Assembly: GCA_025356635.1 (NCBI GenBank)
Contig: JANXRY010000005.1
Span: forward strand, 1 to 51,790
Source of the DNA: Gammaproteobacteria bacterium
GTDB taxonomy: Bacteria > Pseudomonadota > Gammaproteobacteria > Xanthomonadales > Xanthomonadaceae
Length of the DNA stretch: 51,790 nucleotides
Direction: 5' to 3'
Shown here: one piece after another, positions 24,334 to 33,650 of the stretch
Layout of the letters: each line of letters begins with the position of its first letter
Numbering within the stretch: position 1 is the first letter of the stretch
Notes under the pieces: generated by a model
What the model saw: the letters and a program-made list of their open reading frames with translations, nothing else
The model's database searches: none
What the model was told of the DNA's origin: nothing
Translations under genes and position numbers: made by a program

Positions 24334-24942
24334 TTACCCGCGCTGCTGGCGGCGCTGCCCGCCCTGGCCCTGGCCGCCTTGGCGGCGCTGACCACGTTGG
24401 CCGGGGCCGGGCAGCCGCCCACCGGCGGCAATGACAGCCGCTTTGACTTGCTCGGGTGTCTGCAGATCGACGCCATCGAAATAACTCAGGCGCTGGTCCA
24501 TGCCCTTGGGCGAAAAGCCGACGAAAGTGAACTTGCTGGCAGCGTCGTAGGCCATGCGGTACGCCGTACCAAGGCCCTTGTTCTCGAACTCGATCAGAAT
24601 GCCGATGCACTCGGGCTGAGACAACGAAAGCGTGTACTCCTGCAGCGCCTTGCGGGCCTCCATCATCATCGGGTAGACCAGCTTCGAATTGCGGTGTTCG
24701 GCCCCGACAAAGGTGCGGTAGAAATACAGGCGCTGGCGCAGGCGCGGCACGAGCTTGGCCTGCACGGAACAAACGGCAATCAGCTTGCCTTCGTCGTTGC
24801 GGGCGATGCAGACAGCCTGCTTGGCACGCAAGGTCGCCGCCGCTTCGTTGGGCAGCGCTTTTTCGGCGACCCAGAACTTGGCAATTTCCAATTCCAGTTC
24901 AGGAGTGGTCTTTTTCCAGACGGCTTCAATCTTATGTGTCAC
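24334..24942 (-). CDS. Acyltransferase-like protein with Gly/Gln/Arg-rich tail
   Basis: A 202-residue protein. Residues 1-165 look like a GNAT-type acyl-CoA fold: strands around AVCIARNDEGKLIAVCSVQ, a YFYRTFVGAEHRNSKL segment that could form the cofactor loop, and a central IGILIEFENKGLGTAYRMAYD. I cannot match it to a named enzyme. The last 27 residues are only Gly, Gln, Arg and Pro. I chose a GTG start with a GAGG site because everything upstream in the long frame to 25251 lies inside the neighbouring hydrolase gene. It is followed by a terminator. Confidence 0.7.
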   Translation of the reverse strand: MTHKIEAVWKKTTPELELEIAKFWVAEKALPNEAAATLRAKQAVCIARNDEGKLIAVCSVQAKLVPRLRQRLYFYRTFVGAEHRNSKLVYPMMMEARKALQEYTLSLSQPECIGILIEFENKGLGTAYRMAYDAASKFTFVGFSPKGMDQRLSYFDGVDLQTPEQVKAAVIAAGGRLPGPGQRGQRRQGGQGQGGQRRQQRG

Positions 24943-24988
24943 GGCTACCTCGGCGGCTTGAAAGTTGCGGGAATTCGGAGCCGGAATC

Positions 24989-25867
24989 CTAGCATTTTTG
25001 GCGTGCCGGCGGACCCTTCTGTAGACCTTCCAGGAAGCTGCGCAAGAGTTCGCCCAGCTGCTCCGGCTGCTCCATGTGCAGGTGGTGGCCGCCGGCAATG
25101 ACCTCAAGCCGCCCATCCTGCAAACGCTCCATGCGGCCATCACGGATGTCCGGGCTGAAGTAGGCCGGTGCGGGCTCTGCGGCGATGACCAAGGTGGGTG
25201 CCTGGATCGCTGCGATCCAACTAAGCACGAAGTCTTCGTGGCTGCGCACATGGGTTGGCAGAGTCAGGCGTGGATCGCTGCGCCATGCGAAACCACCCTC
25301 GACCCGGCGCAGGTTTCGTTCGACGATCAGTCGCGCGGCATCGCGGCTCATGGCCGACACGGCCAGGCGCGCATCCACCGCGGTCTCCAGGTCCTTGATG
25401 ACCCGCGGCGTCCGTACGGGATCAAGGGCGCGCCGGGCTGTCACCGCCTGACGCAGGCGCGACCCTGCCTCGGCCGCTACGCCGGACAAGGGCCCGAGCG
25501 CCTCGATCACCGCCAGCCGCTTGACCCGTTCTGGCGCACCGGCGGCGACCACGCAGGCAATGGCGCCGCCCATCGAGTGGCCGAGCAGGTTCGCGCTGGC
25601 CCAGCCCAGTGCATCGAGGGCGTCGAGCACGTCGTGGATCCAGTCAACGAACACATAGTCGTAGCCAGGCAGGCGATGCGCGCTCGCGCCATGACCGGGA
25701 AGGTCGAGGGCGATGAAATCAAATCCAGACAGTTGCGGCATCAGCGGTATGAAACTGGCGGCGTTGTCGAGCCAGCCATGCAGGGCCAGCAAGCGGGGGC
25801 CGTCGGAATCGCCATAGCGCAATCCAGCGATCGGGCCACGGGGCGTTTCCAAAGTGATCTCGCGCAT
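24989..25867 (-). CDS. Alpha/beta hydrolase
   Basis: A 292-residue cytoplasmic hydrolase. The elements are LLALHGWLDNAASF (oxyanion region), DLPGHGAS, nucleophile elbow GHSMGG and a late His in IAGGHHLHMEQPEQL. This is a typical single-domain esterase/hydrolase of the fold, with no clear substrate. The ATG is the one that shares a base with the hemH stop (TGATG), so it is co-translated with hemH. The longer frame to 26026 overlaps hemH and is rejected. Confidence 0.87.
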   Translation of the reverse strand: MREITLETPRGPIAGLRYGDSDGPRLLALHGWLDNAASFIPLMPQLSGFDFIALDLPGHGASAHRLPGYDYVFVDWIHDVLDALDALGWASANLLGHSMGGAIACVVAAGAPERVKRLAVIEALGPLSGVAAEAGSRLRQAVTARRALDPVRTPRVIKDLETAVDARLAVSAMSRDAARLIVERNLRRVEGGFAWRSDPRLTLPTHVRSHEDFVLSWIAAIQAPTLVIAAEPAPAYFSPDIRDGRMERLQDGRLEVIAGGHHLHMEQPEQLGELLRSFLEGLQKGPPARQKC

Positions 25868-26871
25868 CAATGCGGCCAACCCTGCAGCTGGCGGCGGGCG
25901 ATCATGGCCAAGGCTGCGGCGTGTCGGGGTGCGGCATTGAGCGCGACGATGTAGCGCAGTTCGCCACCGCGTGTCCGGAAGTGCCCGGCGTTCTCCACGG
26001 CGATTTCTTCCAGCGTTTCCAGGCAATCCACCGCGAAGCCGGGGCAGATCACGTCGACGCGGCGAATGCCGCTGTCGGCGAGTGCGTCCAGCGTCGCATC
26101 AGTAGCCGGCTGCAGCCACGGCTCACGACCGAATCGGGACTGGTAGCTGAGACGCCATTGTTCCGCACCCAAGCCCAGTCGCCCTGCCAGGGCACGGGCG
26201 CCGGCCTCGCACTGCCGGGCATAAGGATCGCCGGCACGGATAAAGCGCTCGGGCAGTCCGTGGAAGGACATCAGCAACAGCTCGCCACGGCCATGCAGGT
26301 CCCAATGCTCGAGCACGCTTGCCTCAAGTGCATCGAGCCAGTTGTCATCAAGATGGTAGTCGGCAATCAAGCGCAGCTCCGGAACGCAGCGCCAGGTCGA
26401 AAGCTCCGCCAGGACGGCATCGTGCACGGCAGCGACCGTGCTGGCCGAGTATTGCGGATACAGCGGCAGTACCAGCACTCGGGCCATGCCCGCCTCTTGC
26501 CGCTGACGCAGCACCGTTGCCACCGCGGGCTGGCCGTAGCGCATCGCCAGGCAGACATCGATGTCCGGGAGCTGCGCCTGCAGGACGACGGCCAGCTCTT
26601 GGCTCAAGGCGAGCAGGGGTGAGCCGTTCTCTCCCCAGATACTGGCGTACTTGCGCGCCACCTTGCGCGCACGCAAGGGCAGGATCACGCCGTGCAGCAA
26701 CGGGCACCAGAGCCAGCGAGTCAGGTCGACCACGCGATAGTCGTGAAGGAATTCGGCGAGGTAACGGCGGACCGCCCGCGGGGTTGGCGCGTCCGGCGTG
26801 CCGAGATTGACCAGCAACAGGACGGTCCGGGTCGGTGGCGTCAGCGGGCCGTTGCGAAAACGCACTGGCAT
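25867..26871 (-). CDS. hemH: Ferrochelatase
   Basis: A 334-residue enzyme that inserts Fe2+ into protoporphyrin IX, the last step of haem synthesis. Family features are visible: VLLVNLGTPDAP at the N-terminus, a YPQYSAST segment, SFHGLPERFI (with the catalytic His) and the late VICPGFAVDCLETLEEI block with the metal-handling Glu region. Length fits bacterial HemH. It is the first gene of a two-gene operon with the hydrolase. Confidence 0.96.
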   Translation of the reverse strand: MPVRFRNGPLTPPTRTVLLLVNLGTPDAPTPRAVRRYLAEFLHDYRVVDLTRWLWCPLLHGVILPLRARKVARKYASIWGENGSPLLALSQELAVVLQAQLPDIDVCLAMRYGQPAVATVLRQRQEAGMARVLVLPLYPQYSASTVAAVHDAVLAELSTWRCVPELRLIADYHLDDNWLDALEASVLEHWDLHGRGELLLMSFHGLPERFIRAGDPYARQCEAGARALAGRLGLGAEQWRLSYQSRFGREPWLQPATDATLDALADSGIRRVDVICPGFAVDCLETLEEIAVENAGHFRTRGGELRYIVALNAAPRHAAALAMIARRQLQGWPH

Positions 26872-26986
26872 GGGAACTGTTCCTGATCGGGAAACTCAAT
26901 CTATCATTCCCGTCATCTCCGCTGGCTCATGACCGATTCGTGCCGACGGCCCATACTTCCAACATTGACCCTCCCGGAGACTCAGG

Positions 26987-27685
26987 ATGACCCGACTTCT
27001 GCTGCCCCTTGTTGCGCTGCTGCTGGTCGCCATGGTCGTGCCGGCAAACGCTGGCCAGGTCGAAAACGCACGCGCCGAGAACGCCAGCCGCGTACTTACC
27101 GAGATCCTGCGCATTCCCGAGGAGTCCATTCCCTCGCGCCTGCTCGAAAACGCCCAGGCTATCGCGGTCATTCCGAATGTAATCAAGGTCGGCTTCGTCG
27201 CTGGCGGTCGTCGCGGCCGTGGCGTGATCGCAATCCGCGGTCAGGACGGCACTTGGACGCCGCCCTCTTTCATCACCCTCACCGGCGGCAGCTTCGGCTT
27301 CCAGGCGGGCGTGCAATCGGCGGACGTGATCCTGGTGTTCCGTAGCGCCCAGGGCGTGGACTCCATCATCAAAGGCAAATTCACCCTTGGCGGCGATGCC
27401 AGTGTGGCCGCCGGCCCGGTCGGACGCAGCGCCCAGGCCAGCACCGACGAGCGGCTCAAGGCCGAGATCTACAGTTACTCGCGCGCTCGCGGCCTGTTCG
27501 CCGGCGTGGCCCTTGATGGCACCCGCCTGGCGATCGACAACCGTTCCAATGAAGCGGCTTACGGCGCTGGCACAACGCCGCGGGCGATCTTCGAAGGCCG
27601 CGCCGGCCGCGGCTCCGACGCCCTGGTGGCGTTCCGCGACCGGCTCGAGGAAGCGACCGTCAAGCAACCGGAACCGGCGAAATAA
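26987..27685 (+). CDS. Exported SYLF/Ysc84-domain lipid-binding protein
   Basis: A 232-residue protein with a signal peptide (MTRLLLPLVALLLVAMVVPANA). The mature part is a SYLF (Ysc84-type) domain, which binds phosphoinositides in eukaryotes and occurs in many bacterial exported proteins of unknown role. The pattern LENAQAIAVIPNVIKVGFVAGGRRGRGV and the later AEIYSYSRARGLFAGVALDG are diagnostic. A GGAG site precedes the ATG. It lies 60 bases before tatA but is probably a separate gene. Confidence 0.88.
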   Translation: MTRLLLPLVALLLVAMVVPANAGQVENARAENASRVLTEILRIPEESIPSRLLENAQAIAVIPNVIKVGFVAGGRRGRGVIAIRGQDGTWTPPSFITLTGGSFGFQAGVQSADVILVFRSAQGVDSIIKGKFTLGGDASVAAGPVGRSAQASTDERLKAEIYSYSRARGLFAGVALDGTRLAIDNRSNEAAYGAGTTPRAIFEGRAGRGSDALVAFRDRLEEATVKQPEPAK

Positions 27686-27745
27686 CGCCGCTTCGGCGAC
27701 GACGCGCTATCATTTCACAGACGTCCGTTTTGTTCGGGAACCGCC

Positions 27746-27961
27746 ATGGGTAGTTTCTCCCTCATCCACTGGATCATCGTGCTGGTGATCGTAGTGCTGA
27801 TTTTCGGCACCAAGCGCCTGCCCGGTGTCGGCAAGGACCTCGGCGATGCCGTGCGCGGTTTCAAGAAGGGCCTTCAGGGCGATGAAGCGCCGCCGGCCGA
27901 GCCCAAGAAACTCGACAGCGACGCGGCCGACGTCAAGAACGACAAGCCTGCCGGCGAGTAA
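27746..27961 (+). CDS. tatA: Twin-arginine translocase subunit TatA
   Basis: A 71-residue subunit that forms the variable-size pore of the Tat system, which exports folded proteins. It has one N-terminal membrane helix (residues 5-20), the [23 protein letters not shown] amphipathic helix with the family FG and LP residues, and an acidic/Pro-rich tail. It starts the tatABC operon. The ribosome site is weak. Confidence 0.95.
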   Translation: MGSFSLIHWIIVLVIVVLIFGTKRLPGVGKDLGDAVRGFKKGLQGDEAPPAEPKKLDSDAADVKNDKPAGE

Positions 27962-27976
27962 GCCGGAGACACCGCC

Positions 27977-28285
27977 ATGTTCGACGTCGGCTTCAGCGAA
28001 ATGCTGGTGATCGCCGTCGTGGCCTTGCTCGTGCTCGGCCCCGAACGCCTGCCCAAGGCGGCGCGCCTGGCCGGGCTGTGGGTGCGCAAGGCCCGCGCGC
28101 AATGGTATTCGGTGAAGGCTGAGCTGGATGCGGAACTGGCCAACGAGCAGTTTCGCCGCGAATTGCAGGCGCCCCTCGAGGAAGTCAGGAAGTCGCTCGA
28201 TGGCGCCGTCGCCTCTGCGGACGAGTTGATGCGTGCAAAGACACCGCCGCCAACTAGCGATAAATCCGAAGACAATTCGTCATGA
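27977..28285 (+). CDS. tatB: Twin-arginine translocase subunit TatB
   Basis: A 102-residue protein that with TatC binds the twin-arginine signal. The start MFDVGFSEMLVIAVVALLVLGPERLP contains the conserved Glu8 and the GPERLP turn that separate TatB from TatA. A long amphipathic helix and a polar tail follow. A GGAG site precedes the ATG, and the stop overlaps tatC by four bases. Confidence 0.96.
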   Translation: MFDVGFSEMLVIAVVALLVLGPERLPKAARLAGLWVRKARAQWYSVKAELDAELANEQFRRELQAPLEEVRKSLDGAVASADELMRAKTPPPTSDKSEDNSS

Positions 28286-29028
28286 GCAGCGACGATTTCG
28301 GCTTGCCGGACAGCCTGATCGGACACTTGCTGGAACTGCGCTCGCGTTTGTTGCGCGCGGTGGTCGCCCTGTTGCTGGTATTTTTCGCCCTGCTGCCGTT
28401 CGCAAACCGGTTGTATTCCTGGTTGGCGAAACCGCTGCTCGCGACCCTGCCCGTCGGCACACACTTGGTCGCGATCGAAGTGGCCTCGCCATTTTTCACG
28501 CCGGTCAAGCTCGCCTTCTTCGCCGCACTGATGTTGGCGATGCCCTACCTGCTCTACCAGGCTTGGGCGTTCGTGGCGCCGGGCTTGTACCGACACGAGA
28601 AACGGATGGCCCGGCCCCTGCTCGCGGCGGCGGTACTGCTGTTTTACCTCGGCTGCGCGTTCGCCTATTTCCTGGTGTTGCCGATGGTGTTCGCGTTCCT
28701 CAACCGGGTGACACCGGCGGGTGTGACCATGATGACCGACATCAGCCACTACCTCGATTTCGTCCTGGTGATGTTCGTCGCCTTCGGCACCAGTTTCGAA
28801 GTGCCGGTGGCGGTGGTGATCCTGGTGCTATTGCGATTGGTGACGCCGGCGCAACTGGCGCAGGCGCGCGGCTATGTCATCGTCGGCATCTTCGTGGTGG
28901 CGGCGGTGCTCACGCCGCCGGACGCGATCTCGCAACTGCTGCTGGCGCTCCCGATGATGGTGCTCTACGAGCTGGGCCTGATCGCCGCGCGGCTGGTGGC
29001 GCGCCCCAAGGCCGTGGCGAATTCCTGA
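28282..29028 (+). CDS. tatC: Twin-arginine translocase subunit TatC
   Basis: A 248-residue six-helix inner-membrane protein that recognises twin-arginine signals. The first cytoplasmic loop HLLELRSRLLRA and the segment YLLYQAWAFVAPGLYRHEKR are hallmarks of the family. The start lies in an ATGA overlap with tatB. The stop TGA shares a base with the next ATG (TGATG). Confidence 0.96.
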   Translation: MSSDDFGLPDSLIGHLLELRSRLLRAVVALLLVFFALLPFANRLYSWLAKPLLATLPVGTHLVAIEVASPFFTPVKLAFFAALMLAMPYLLYQAWAFVAPGLYRHEKRMARPLLAAAVLLFYLGCAFAYFLVLPMVFAFLNRVTPAGVTMMTDISHYLDFVLVMFVAFGTSFEVPVAVVILVLLRLVTPAQLAQARGYVIVGIFVVAAVLTPPDAISQLLLALPMMVLYELGLIAARLVARPKAVANS

Positions 29029-29612
29029 TGGCGGCGCTGCCGATGCCGGGGAAACCGGCTGGATTCTGGCGCCGCAGTGCCGCCTGGTGCCTGGACTGGC
29101 TGCTGCTCTCGCCCTTGCTCTACGTCGCCTTGCGACCGGGCCTGAGCGACGCGGCGGCGCAGCTCCAGAGCTTGCGCGTGCAACTCGAAAACTGGATGCT
29201 CGCGCAATCCTGGCAAGCGGATTCAGCGCTCGGCCTGTGGCTGGACCTAAGCACCAGGATGCTTGCCGATCCGGCATTGCAAGCGCAGCTCACGCAGGCC
29301 ACGTTGCGACTGTGCGCCGGGCTGACCGGGACGCTAGTCCTGGCATCGTTGCTGGCGGCGGTGTATTTCATTCCTTTTGAAGCCAGCCGCTGGCAGGCCA
29401 CGCCCGGAAAGCGATTACTCGGCCTGCGCGTGGTCGCGATCGATGGCCAGGCGATGACCTTGGCGCGCGCCGCGGCACGCTACTTCGCGGGCAGCCTGAG
29501 TTGGCTTAGCCTGAACCTCGGCCACGCGCTGGCCATGTTTCGTCGCGATGGCCGTGCGCTGCACGACCTGATCGCCGGAACCGCCATCGTTGTTTTCCGC
29601 CCGGTAGCCTGA
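29028..29612 (+). CDS. RDD-family membrane protein
   Basis: A 194-residue inner-membrane protein. The RDD features are an Arg and Asp in the first helix (FWRRSAAWCLDWLLLSPLL) and the block TPGKRLLGLRVVAIDG before the last helices. RDD proteins are often transport-related but poorly understood. It starts on the stop of tatC (TGATG overlap), so it is made with the Tat operon; whether it helps Tat is unknown. Confidence 0.82.
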   Translation: MAALPMPGKPAGFWRRSAAWCLDWLLLSPLLYVALRPGLSDAAAQLQSLRVQLENWMLAQSWQADSALGLWLDLSTRMLADPALQAQLTQATLRLCAGLTGTLVLASLLAAVYFIPFEASRWQATPGKRLLGLRVVAIDGQAMTLARAAARYFAGSLSWLSLNLGHALAMFRRDGRALHDLIAGTAIVVFRPVA

Positions 29613-29617
29613 AGCAG

Positions 29618-30511
29618 TCAGACAACCAGTTGGTTGGGTGACGCCGTGCCGGCGTCGCCAAGAGTGTCTCGCCAGGCGTAGTAGGTGAATGCAAAGGTCA
29701 GTGCGTACATGGTCACCATCAACGCCAGATAGACGGGCATCAGCACGACCATCGCGACGACGCTGCTGAGTTTGACCAACACCACTGCCACCAGGGCGAT
29801 CACGACAACGAAGATCAGCATCAACACGATTCCCACGAACAGCATCGCCAGATAGAACAACAGGAACGCGCCCAGGTTGCGCAAGGTGGCGGCAAAGGCA
29901 GCACCGACCACTTCGATGGGATTGCGCTCGGTCAGTGCCGCGTGGACTTGCGAAAGCCCCTGGGCGGTGGCGAAGATCAGTCCGACCAGGAAGAAAACGA
30001 GAAGCCAGGGCAGGAAACCGGCCGGCAAGGGTGGCAGCGTCGGCGGTTGTCCCGGCGTCGCGGTCATGGCGGCCTTGAACAAGTCGATCAGATAACCGGC
30101 GCCAGCGGCGAAAGCCAAGCCACCAAAAACGATGATCGCGATGACCAGGAAAGTCAGGCTGGTGAAAATCAATCGCCAGGCGCGATTCGCGTCGCCATAG
30201 ACCGCAAAGACATCGATAGACGAAGCGGGTCGGCCACCGACGACGGCGTCCACCATGCGGTAATAGCCGCCGAACAGCGGTGGGAACAGCACGATGGAAA
30301 TGAGCGCGCCGGCTAGCTGGATCCCGAGGGAGACGCTTGCAGACGGGTTGAAGGCGGCAACAACCGATAGCTCGATCAGGCTCGGCAGCAGAATGGCCAC
30401 CATCAGCAGCGCGGATGCGCCGAATAGCGGCCGAGGTTGCAACCGGCAGAGCGCCAAGGCATCGGTCAGCCAGCGAAAGGGCGTGCCAAGGGAGATCGAT
30501 TTCGAGAGCAT
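29618..30511 (-). CDS. Multi-spanning membrane protein, BPSS1780-like
   Basis: A 297-residue hydrophobic protein with about six membrane segments. The N-terminal layout (GTPFRWLTDALALCRLQPRPLF, then LLPSLIELSV) and the later FPPLFGGYYRMVDAVVGGRP resemble the BPSS1780 family of unknown function. The start is the ATG with an AAAGGA site eight bases upstream; a frame opening at 30544 adds eleven residues without a good site. It is divergent from glyQ and convergent with the RDD gene, with only five bases between stops. Confidence 0.72.
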   Translation of the reverse strand: MLSKSISLGTPFRWLTDALALCRLQPRPLFGASALLMVAILLPSLIELSVVAAFNPSASVSLGIQLAGALISIVLFPPLFGGYYRMVDAVVGGRPASSIDVFAVYGDANRAWRLIFTSLTFLVIAIIVFGGLAFAAGAGYLIDLFKAAMTATPGQPPTLPPLPAGFLPWLLVFFLVGLIFATAQGLSQVHAALTERNPIEVVGAAFAATLRNLGAFLLFYLAMLFVGIVLMLIFVVVIALVAVVLVKLSSVVAMVVLMPVYLALMVTMYALTFAFTYYAWRDTLGDAGTASPNQLVV

Positions 30512-30564
30512 CCAGGTGTCCTTTGGGGTAGCGGCAGAGGGCAAGCTCGCCGCGCTTGTGCGCC

Positions 30565-30570
30565 TATAAT
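30565..30570 (+). promoter_or_regulatory. Probable -10 box (TATAAT) for glyQS
   Basis: A perfect TATAAT within GCCTATAATAA lies 37 bases before the glyQ start. No strong -35 is seen, the same as at the yadG promoter (3474-3479). Confidence 0.55.
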
Positions 30571-30606
30571 AACCGCATTGTTCTCAACGAAATTCCGGAT
30601 TCGAGC

Positions 30607-31506
30607 ATGACCGCGCCAAGCTTCCAGGACCTCATCCTTCGACTCAACCAATACTGGGCGAGCCAAGGCTGCGTGCTGATCCAGTCGCTTGATCTGGAAG
30701 TCGGCGCCGGCACCTTTCATCCCGCCACGTTCCTGCGCGCGCTTGGCCCCGAGCCGTGGAACGCCGCCTACGTGCAGCCGTGTCGTCGCCCGACCGATGG
30801 CCGCTACGGCGAGAATCCGAATCGCCTGCAGCGTTACTACCAGTACCAGGTGGTGATGAAGCCCAACCCCGACAACATCCTTGATCTGTATCTGGAGTCG
30901 CTCAAGGCGCTGGGCGTGGATCCGCTGGTGCACGACCTGCGCTTCGTCGAGGACAACTGGGAATCGCCGACGCTCGGCGCCTGGGGCCTGGGTTGGGAAG
31001 TGTGGTTGAACGGCATGGAAGTCACCCAGTTCACCTACTTCCAGCAAGCCGGCGGTTTGGAATGCCGGCCGGTTACCGGCGAGATTACTTACGGCCTGGA
31101 ACGTCTGGCCATGTATTTGCAGAACGTCGATAGCGTCTACGATCTGGTCTGGACGGTCGGGCCGCAAGGGCCGGTGACGTATCGCGATGTCTACCACCAG
31201 AACGAAGTCGAGCAAAGCGCTTACAACTTCGAACATGCCGATGTCGCCGAACTATTCCATCGCTTCGATGCCTGCGAAAAAGAAGCGCTGAAACTGGTTG
31301 AACTCGGCCTTCCCTTGCCCGCCTACGACCAGGTCTGCAAAGCCTCGCATTCGTTCAACCTGCTCGATGCCCGTCGTGCGATCTCGGTGACCGAACGCCA
31401 GCGCTACATCCTGCGCGTGCGCACCTTGTCGCGCGCGGTCGCCGAGGCCTATTACGCGCAGCGCGAGAAGCTCGGCTTCCCCAACCTGAAGCGTGAGGTG
31501 GCGTGA
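30607..31506 (+). CDS. glyQ: Glycine-tRNA ligase alpha subunit
   Basis: A 299-residue subunit of the bacterial tetrameric glycyl-tRNA synthetase. It holds the class II catalytic core that makes glycyl-adenylate. The N-terminus ([22 protein letters not shown]) and the [23 protein letters not shown] block are near-identical to known GlyQ sequences. The true start is the ATG at 30607; the longer frame reads through the promoter. The stop overlaps glyS (TGATG). Confidence 0.97.
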   Translation: MTAPSFQDLILRLNQYWASQGCVLIQSLDLEVGAGTFHPATFLRALGPEPWNAAYVQPCRRPTDGRYGENPNRLQRYYQYQVVMKPNPDNILDLYLESLKALGVDPLVHDLRFVEDNWESPTLGAWGLGWEVWLNGMEVTQFTYFQQAGGLECRPVTGEITYGLERLAMYLQNVDSVYDLVWTVGPQGPVTYRDVYHQNEVEQSAYNFEHADVAELFHRFDACEKEALKLVELGLPLPAYDQVCKASHSFNLLDARRAISVTERQRYILRVRTLSRAVAEAYYAQREKLGFPNLKREVA

Positions 31507-33581
31507 TGGCGACGCCCGCATCCCTGCTGGTGGAAATCGGCACCGAGGAACTGCCGCCAAAGGCGTTGCCGGATCTGGCGCGTGCTTTTTTCGACGGCGT
31601 GCTCGCTGGACTCGACAAACGCGGCATTGCTTACCAACGCGAGGGCGCACGGCCGTGGTATTCGCCGCGACGGTTGGCGGTATTCGTGCCCGGTGTCGCC
31701 AGCGAACAACCGACGCAAACGCTGGAAGTGTTGGGGCCGACGCTCAACATCGGCCTCAGTGCCGACGGTCAACCGACGCCGGCATTACTTGGGTTCGCCA
31801 ACAAGAACGGCGTAACGATCGAGCAGTTGGCGAAAATCACCGATGGCAAGGGCGAGCGTTTCGTTGCCCGCCGCGAAAAGCCCGGTGCGGCCACAGCGAT
31901 GTTGTTGCCCGAGATCGTAAGCGAGGCATTGAAGGTCTTGCCGGTGCCGAAACCGATGCGTTGGGGCAGTCGAGACTACGCTTTCGTACGGCCGGCGCAT
32001 TGGCTGGTGCTGATGCTGGGCGACCAAGTGGTGGAAGCCGAGATCCTCGGCCTGAAGGCCGACCGCATGAGTCGCGGCCATCGCTTCCACGCGCCCAAGC
32101 CAGTGTGGCTATCGCGCCCGGAAGATTATGTTGACGCGTTGCGCAGCGCCTTTGTGCTGGTCGATCCGGACGAACGTCGTGCCCGCATAAGCGCCGAAAT
32201 CGCTGCGGCAGCAGCGCGCGCCGAGGGCATCGCCCAGGTTCCTGCCGCGCTGCTCGAAGAAGTAAATGGCCTGGTCGAGTGGCCGAAAGCGGTGCTGTGC
32301 TCGTTCGAGTCCGAATTCCTGCGCGTGCCGCAGGAAGCGCTGATCTCGACGATGGAAGCGAACCAGAAATTCTTCCCGGTGATCAATCGCGAGCATCGCC
32401 TGAGCGAACACTTCATCGGTATCGCCAATATCGAATCGAAAGACGAAGCGGAGGTGCGCAAGGGCTACGAGCGGGTGATCCGCCCGCGCTTCGCCGATGC
32501 GCAATTCTTCTTCGACGAGGATTGCAAGCAGGGACTGGAGTCGATGCGCGCCGGGCTGGCATCGGTGACCTATCAGCAGAAACTGGGCAGTTATGCCGAC
32601 AAGTCGGCGCGCGTGGCGAATCTGGCCGAAACGATTGCGACACAACTGGGCATCGATCCTGTGCAGGCACGCCGCGCTGCGGAGTTGTCGAAAGCCGATC
32701 TGCAATCACGGCTGGTCGGCGAATTTCCGGAATTGCAAGGCATCGCCGGCCGCTACTACGCCAGCCATGCTGGCCTGAGCGGTGAGATTGCCGATGCCAT
32801 CGACCATGCCTACATGCCGCGTTTTTCCGGCGACGCGATCGCGCCGTCGAAACTCGGGCAAGTGCTGGCGATTGCGGAGCGCCTCGATACCTTGGCCGGC
32901 GGTTTTGCGGCTGGCCTGAAACCGACCGGCAGCAAGGATCCGTTCGCGCTGCGCCGGCATGCCCTGGGCTTGGCGCGTACGCTGATCGAGGGTGAGTTCG
33001 AACTCGATCTTCACGCCCGTCTTGATCTTGCCATTCGCCAATTGCCAGTCGGACTTATGGCCGACGCGCGTGAAACCCATGATTTCGTGCTTGACCGCCT
33101 GCGTGGCTACTATGCCGAACGCGGATTCACCGGCGCGCAGTTCGATGCCGTTGCCGAATTCAAGCCAGCTTCGCTGCTCGACTTCGACCGTCGCCTCAAG
33201 GCGATCGGCGAGTTCGCGAATTTGCCCGAAGCCGAAGCACTGGCCGCGGCCAACAAGCGCATCCGCAATATCCTGAAGAAAGTCGAAGGCGGAATTCCGG
33301 CGCAGGTAGAAGCCGGGTTACTCGCTGAAACTGCCGAGCGTGACCTCAACACCGCCGTGGACGCGGCCATCGCCGACACCGACCCAATGCTCGCCGCGCG
33401 CGATTATATCGGCGTGCTCAAACGCCTGGCCGCGTTGCGCCTGCCGGTGGATGCCTTCTTCGATGGCGTAATGGTGATGGCCGAAGACCCCGCCGTGCGC
33501 GGTAATCGCCTGGCCCTGCTCAAGCGCCTGGCCGATCGTTTCGCCGCCGTCGCGGAAGTGGCCTTGCTCGCCCAGGCCTGA
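31506..33581 (+). CDS. glyS: Glycine-tRNA ligase beta subunit
   Basis: A 691-residue subunit that binds tRNA-Gly and completes the glycyl-tRNA synthetase with GlyQ. It begins LLVEIGTEELPPKALP, and contains EFLRVPQEALISTMEANQKFF and a C-terminal anticodon-binding helical region (DAFFDGVMVMAEDP). A GTG three bases upstream is also in frame, but the ATG at 31506 overlaps the glyQ stop as expected for a coupled operon. A terminator follows. Confidence 0.97.
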   Translation: MATPASLLVEIGTEELPPKALPDLARAFFDGVLAGLDKRGIAYQREGARPWYSPRRLAVFVPGVASEQPTQTLEVLGPTLNIGLSADGQPTPALLGFANKNGVTIEQLAKITDGKGERFVARREKPGAATAMLLPEIVSEALKVLPVPKPMRWGSRDYAFVRPAHWLVLMLGDQVVEAEILGLKADRMSRGHRFHAPKPVWLSRPEDYVDALRSAFVLVDPDERRARISAEIAAAAARAEGIAQVPAALLEEVNGLVEWPKAVLCSFESEFLRVPQEALISTMEANQKFFPVINREHRLSEHFIGIANIESKDEAEVRKGYERVIRPRFADAQFFFDEDCKQGLESMRAGLASVTYQQKLGSYADKSARVANLAETIATQLGIDPVQARRAAELSKADLQSRLVGEFPELQGIAGRYYASHAGLSGEIADAIDHAYMPRFSGDAIAPSKLGQVLAIAERLDTLAGGFAAGLKPTGSKDPFALRRHALGLARTLIEGEFELDLHARLDLAIRQLPVGLMADARETHDFVLDRLRGYYAERGFTGAQFDAVAEFKPASLLDFDRRLKAIGEFANLPEAEALAAANKRIRNILKKVEGGIPAQVEAGLLAETAERDLNTAVDAAIADTDPMLAARDYIGVLKRLAALRLPVDAFFDGVMVMAEDPAVRGNRLALLKRLADRFAAVAEVALLAQA

Positions 33582-33603
33582 GTTCGAAAGCGATGGCACA
33601 AAG

Positions 33604-33633
33604 AAAAACGCCGCCCGAAGGCGGCGTTTTTTT
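33604..33633. terminator. Bidirectional terminator between glyS and the esterase gene
   Basis: A 12-bp perfect stem (AAAAACGCCGCC / GGCGGCGTTTTT) with a CGAA loop. It has seven T on the plus strand and five T on the minus strand, serving the convergent glyS and estA-like genes. Confidence 0.92.
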
Positions 33634-33650
33634 ATTGCTAGTGCTTGCGA

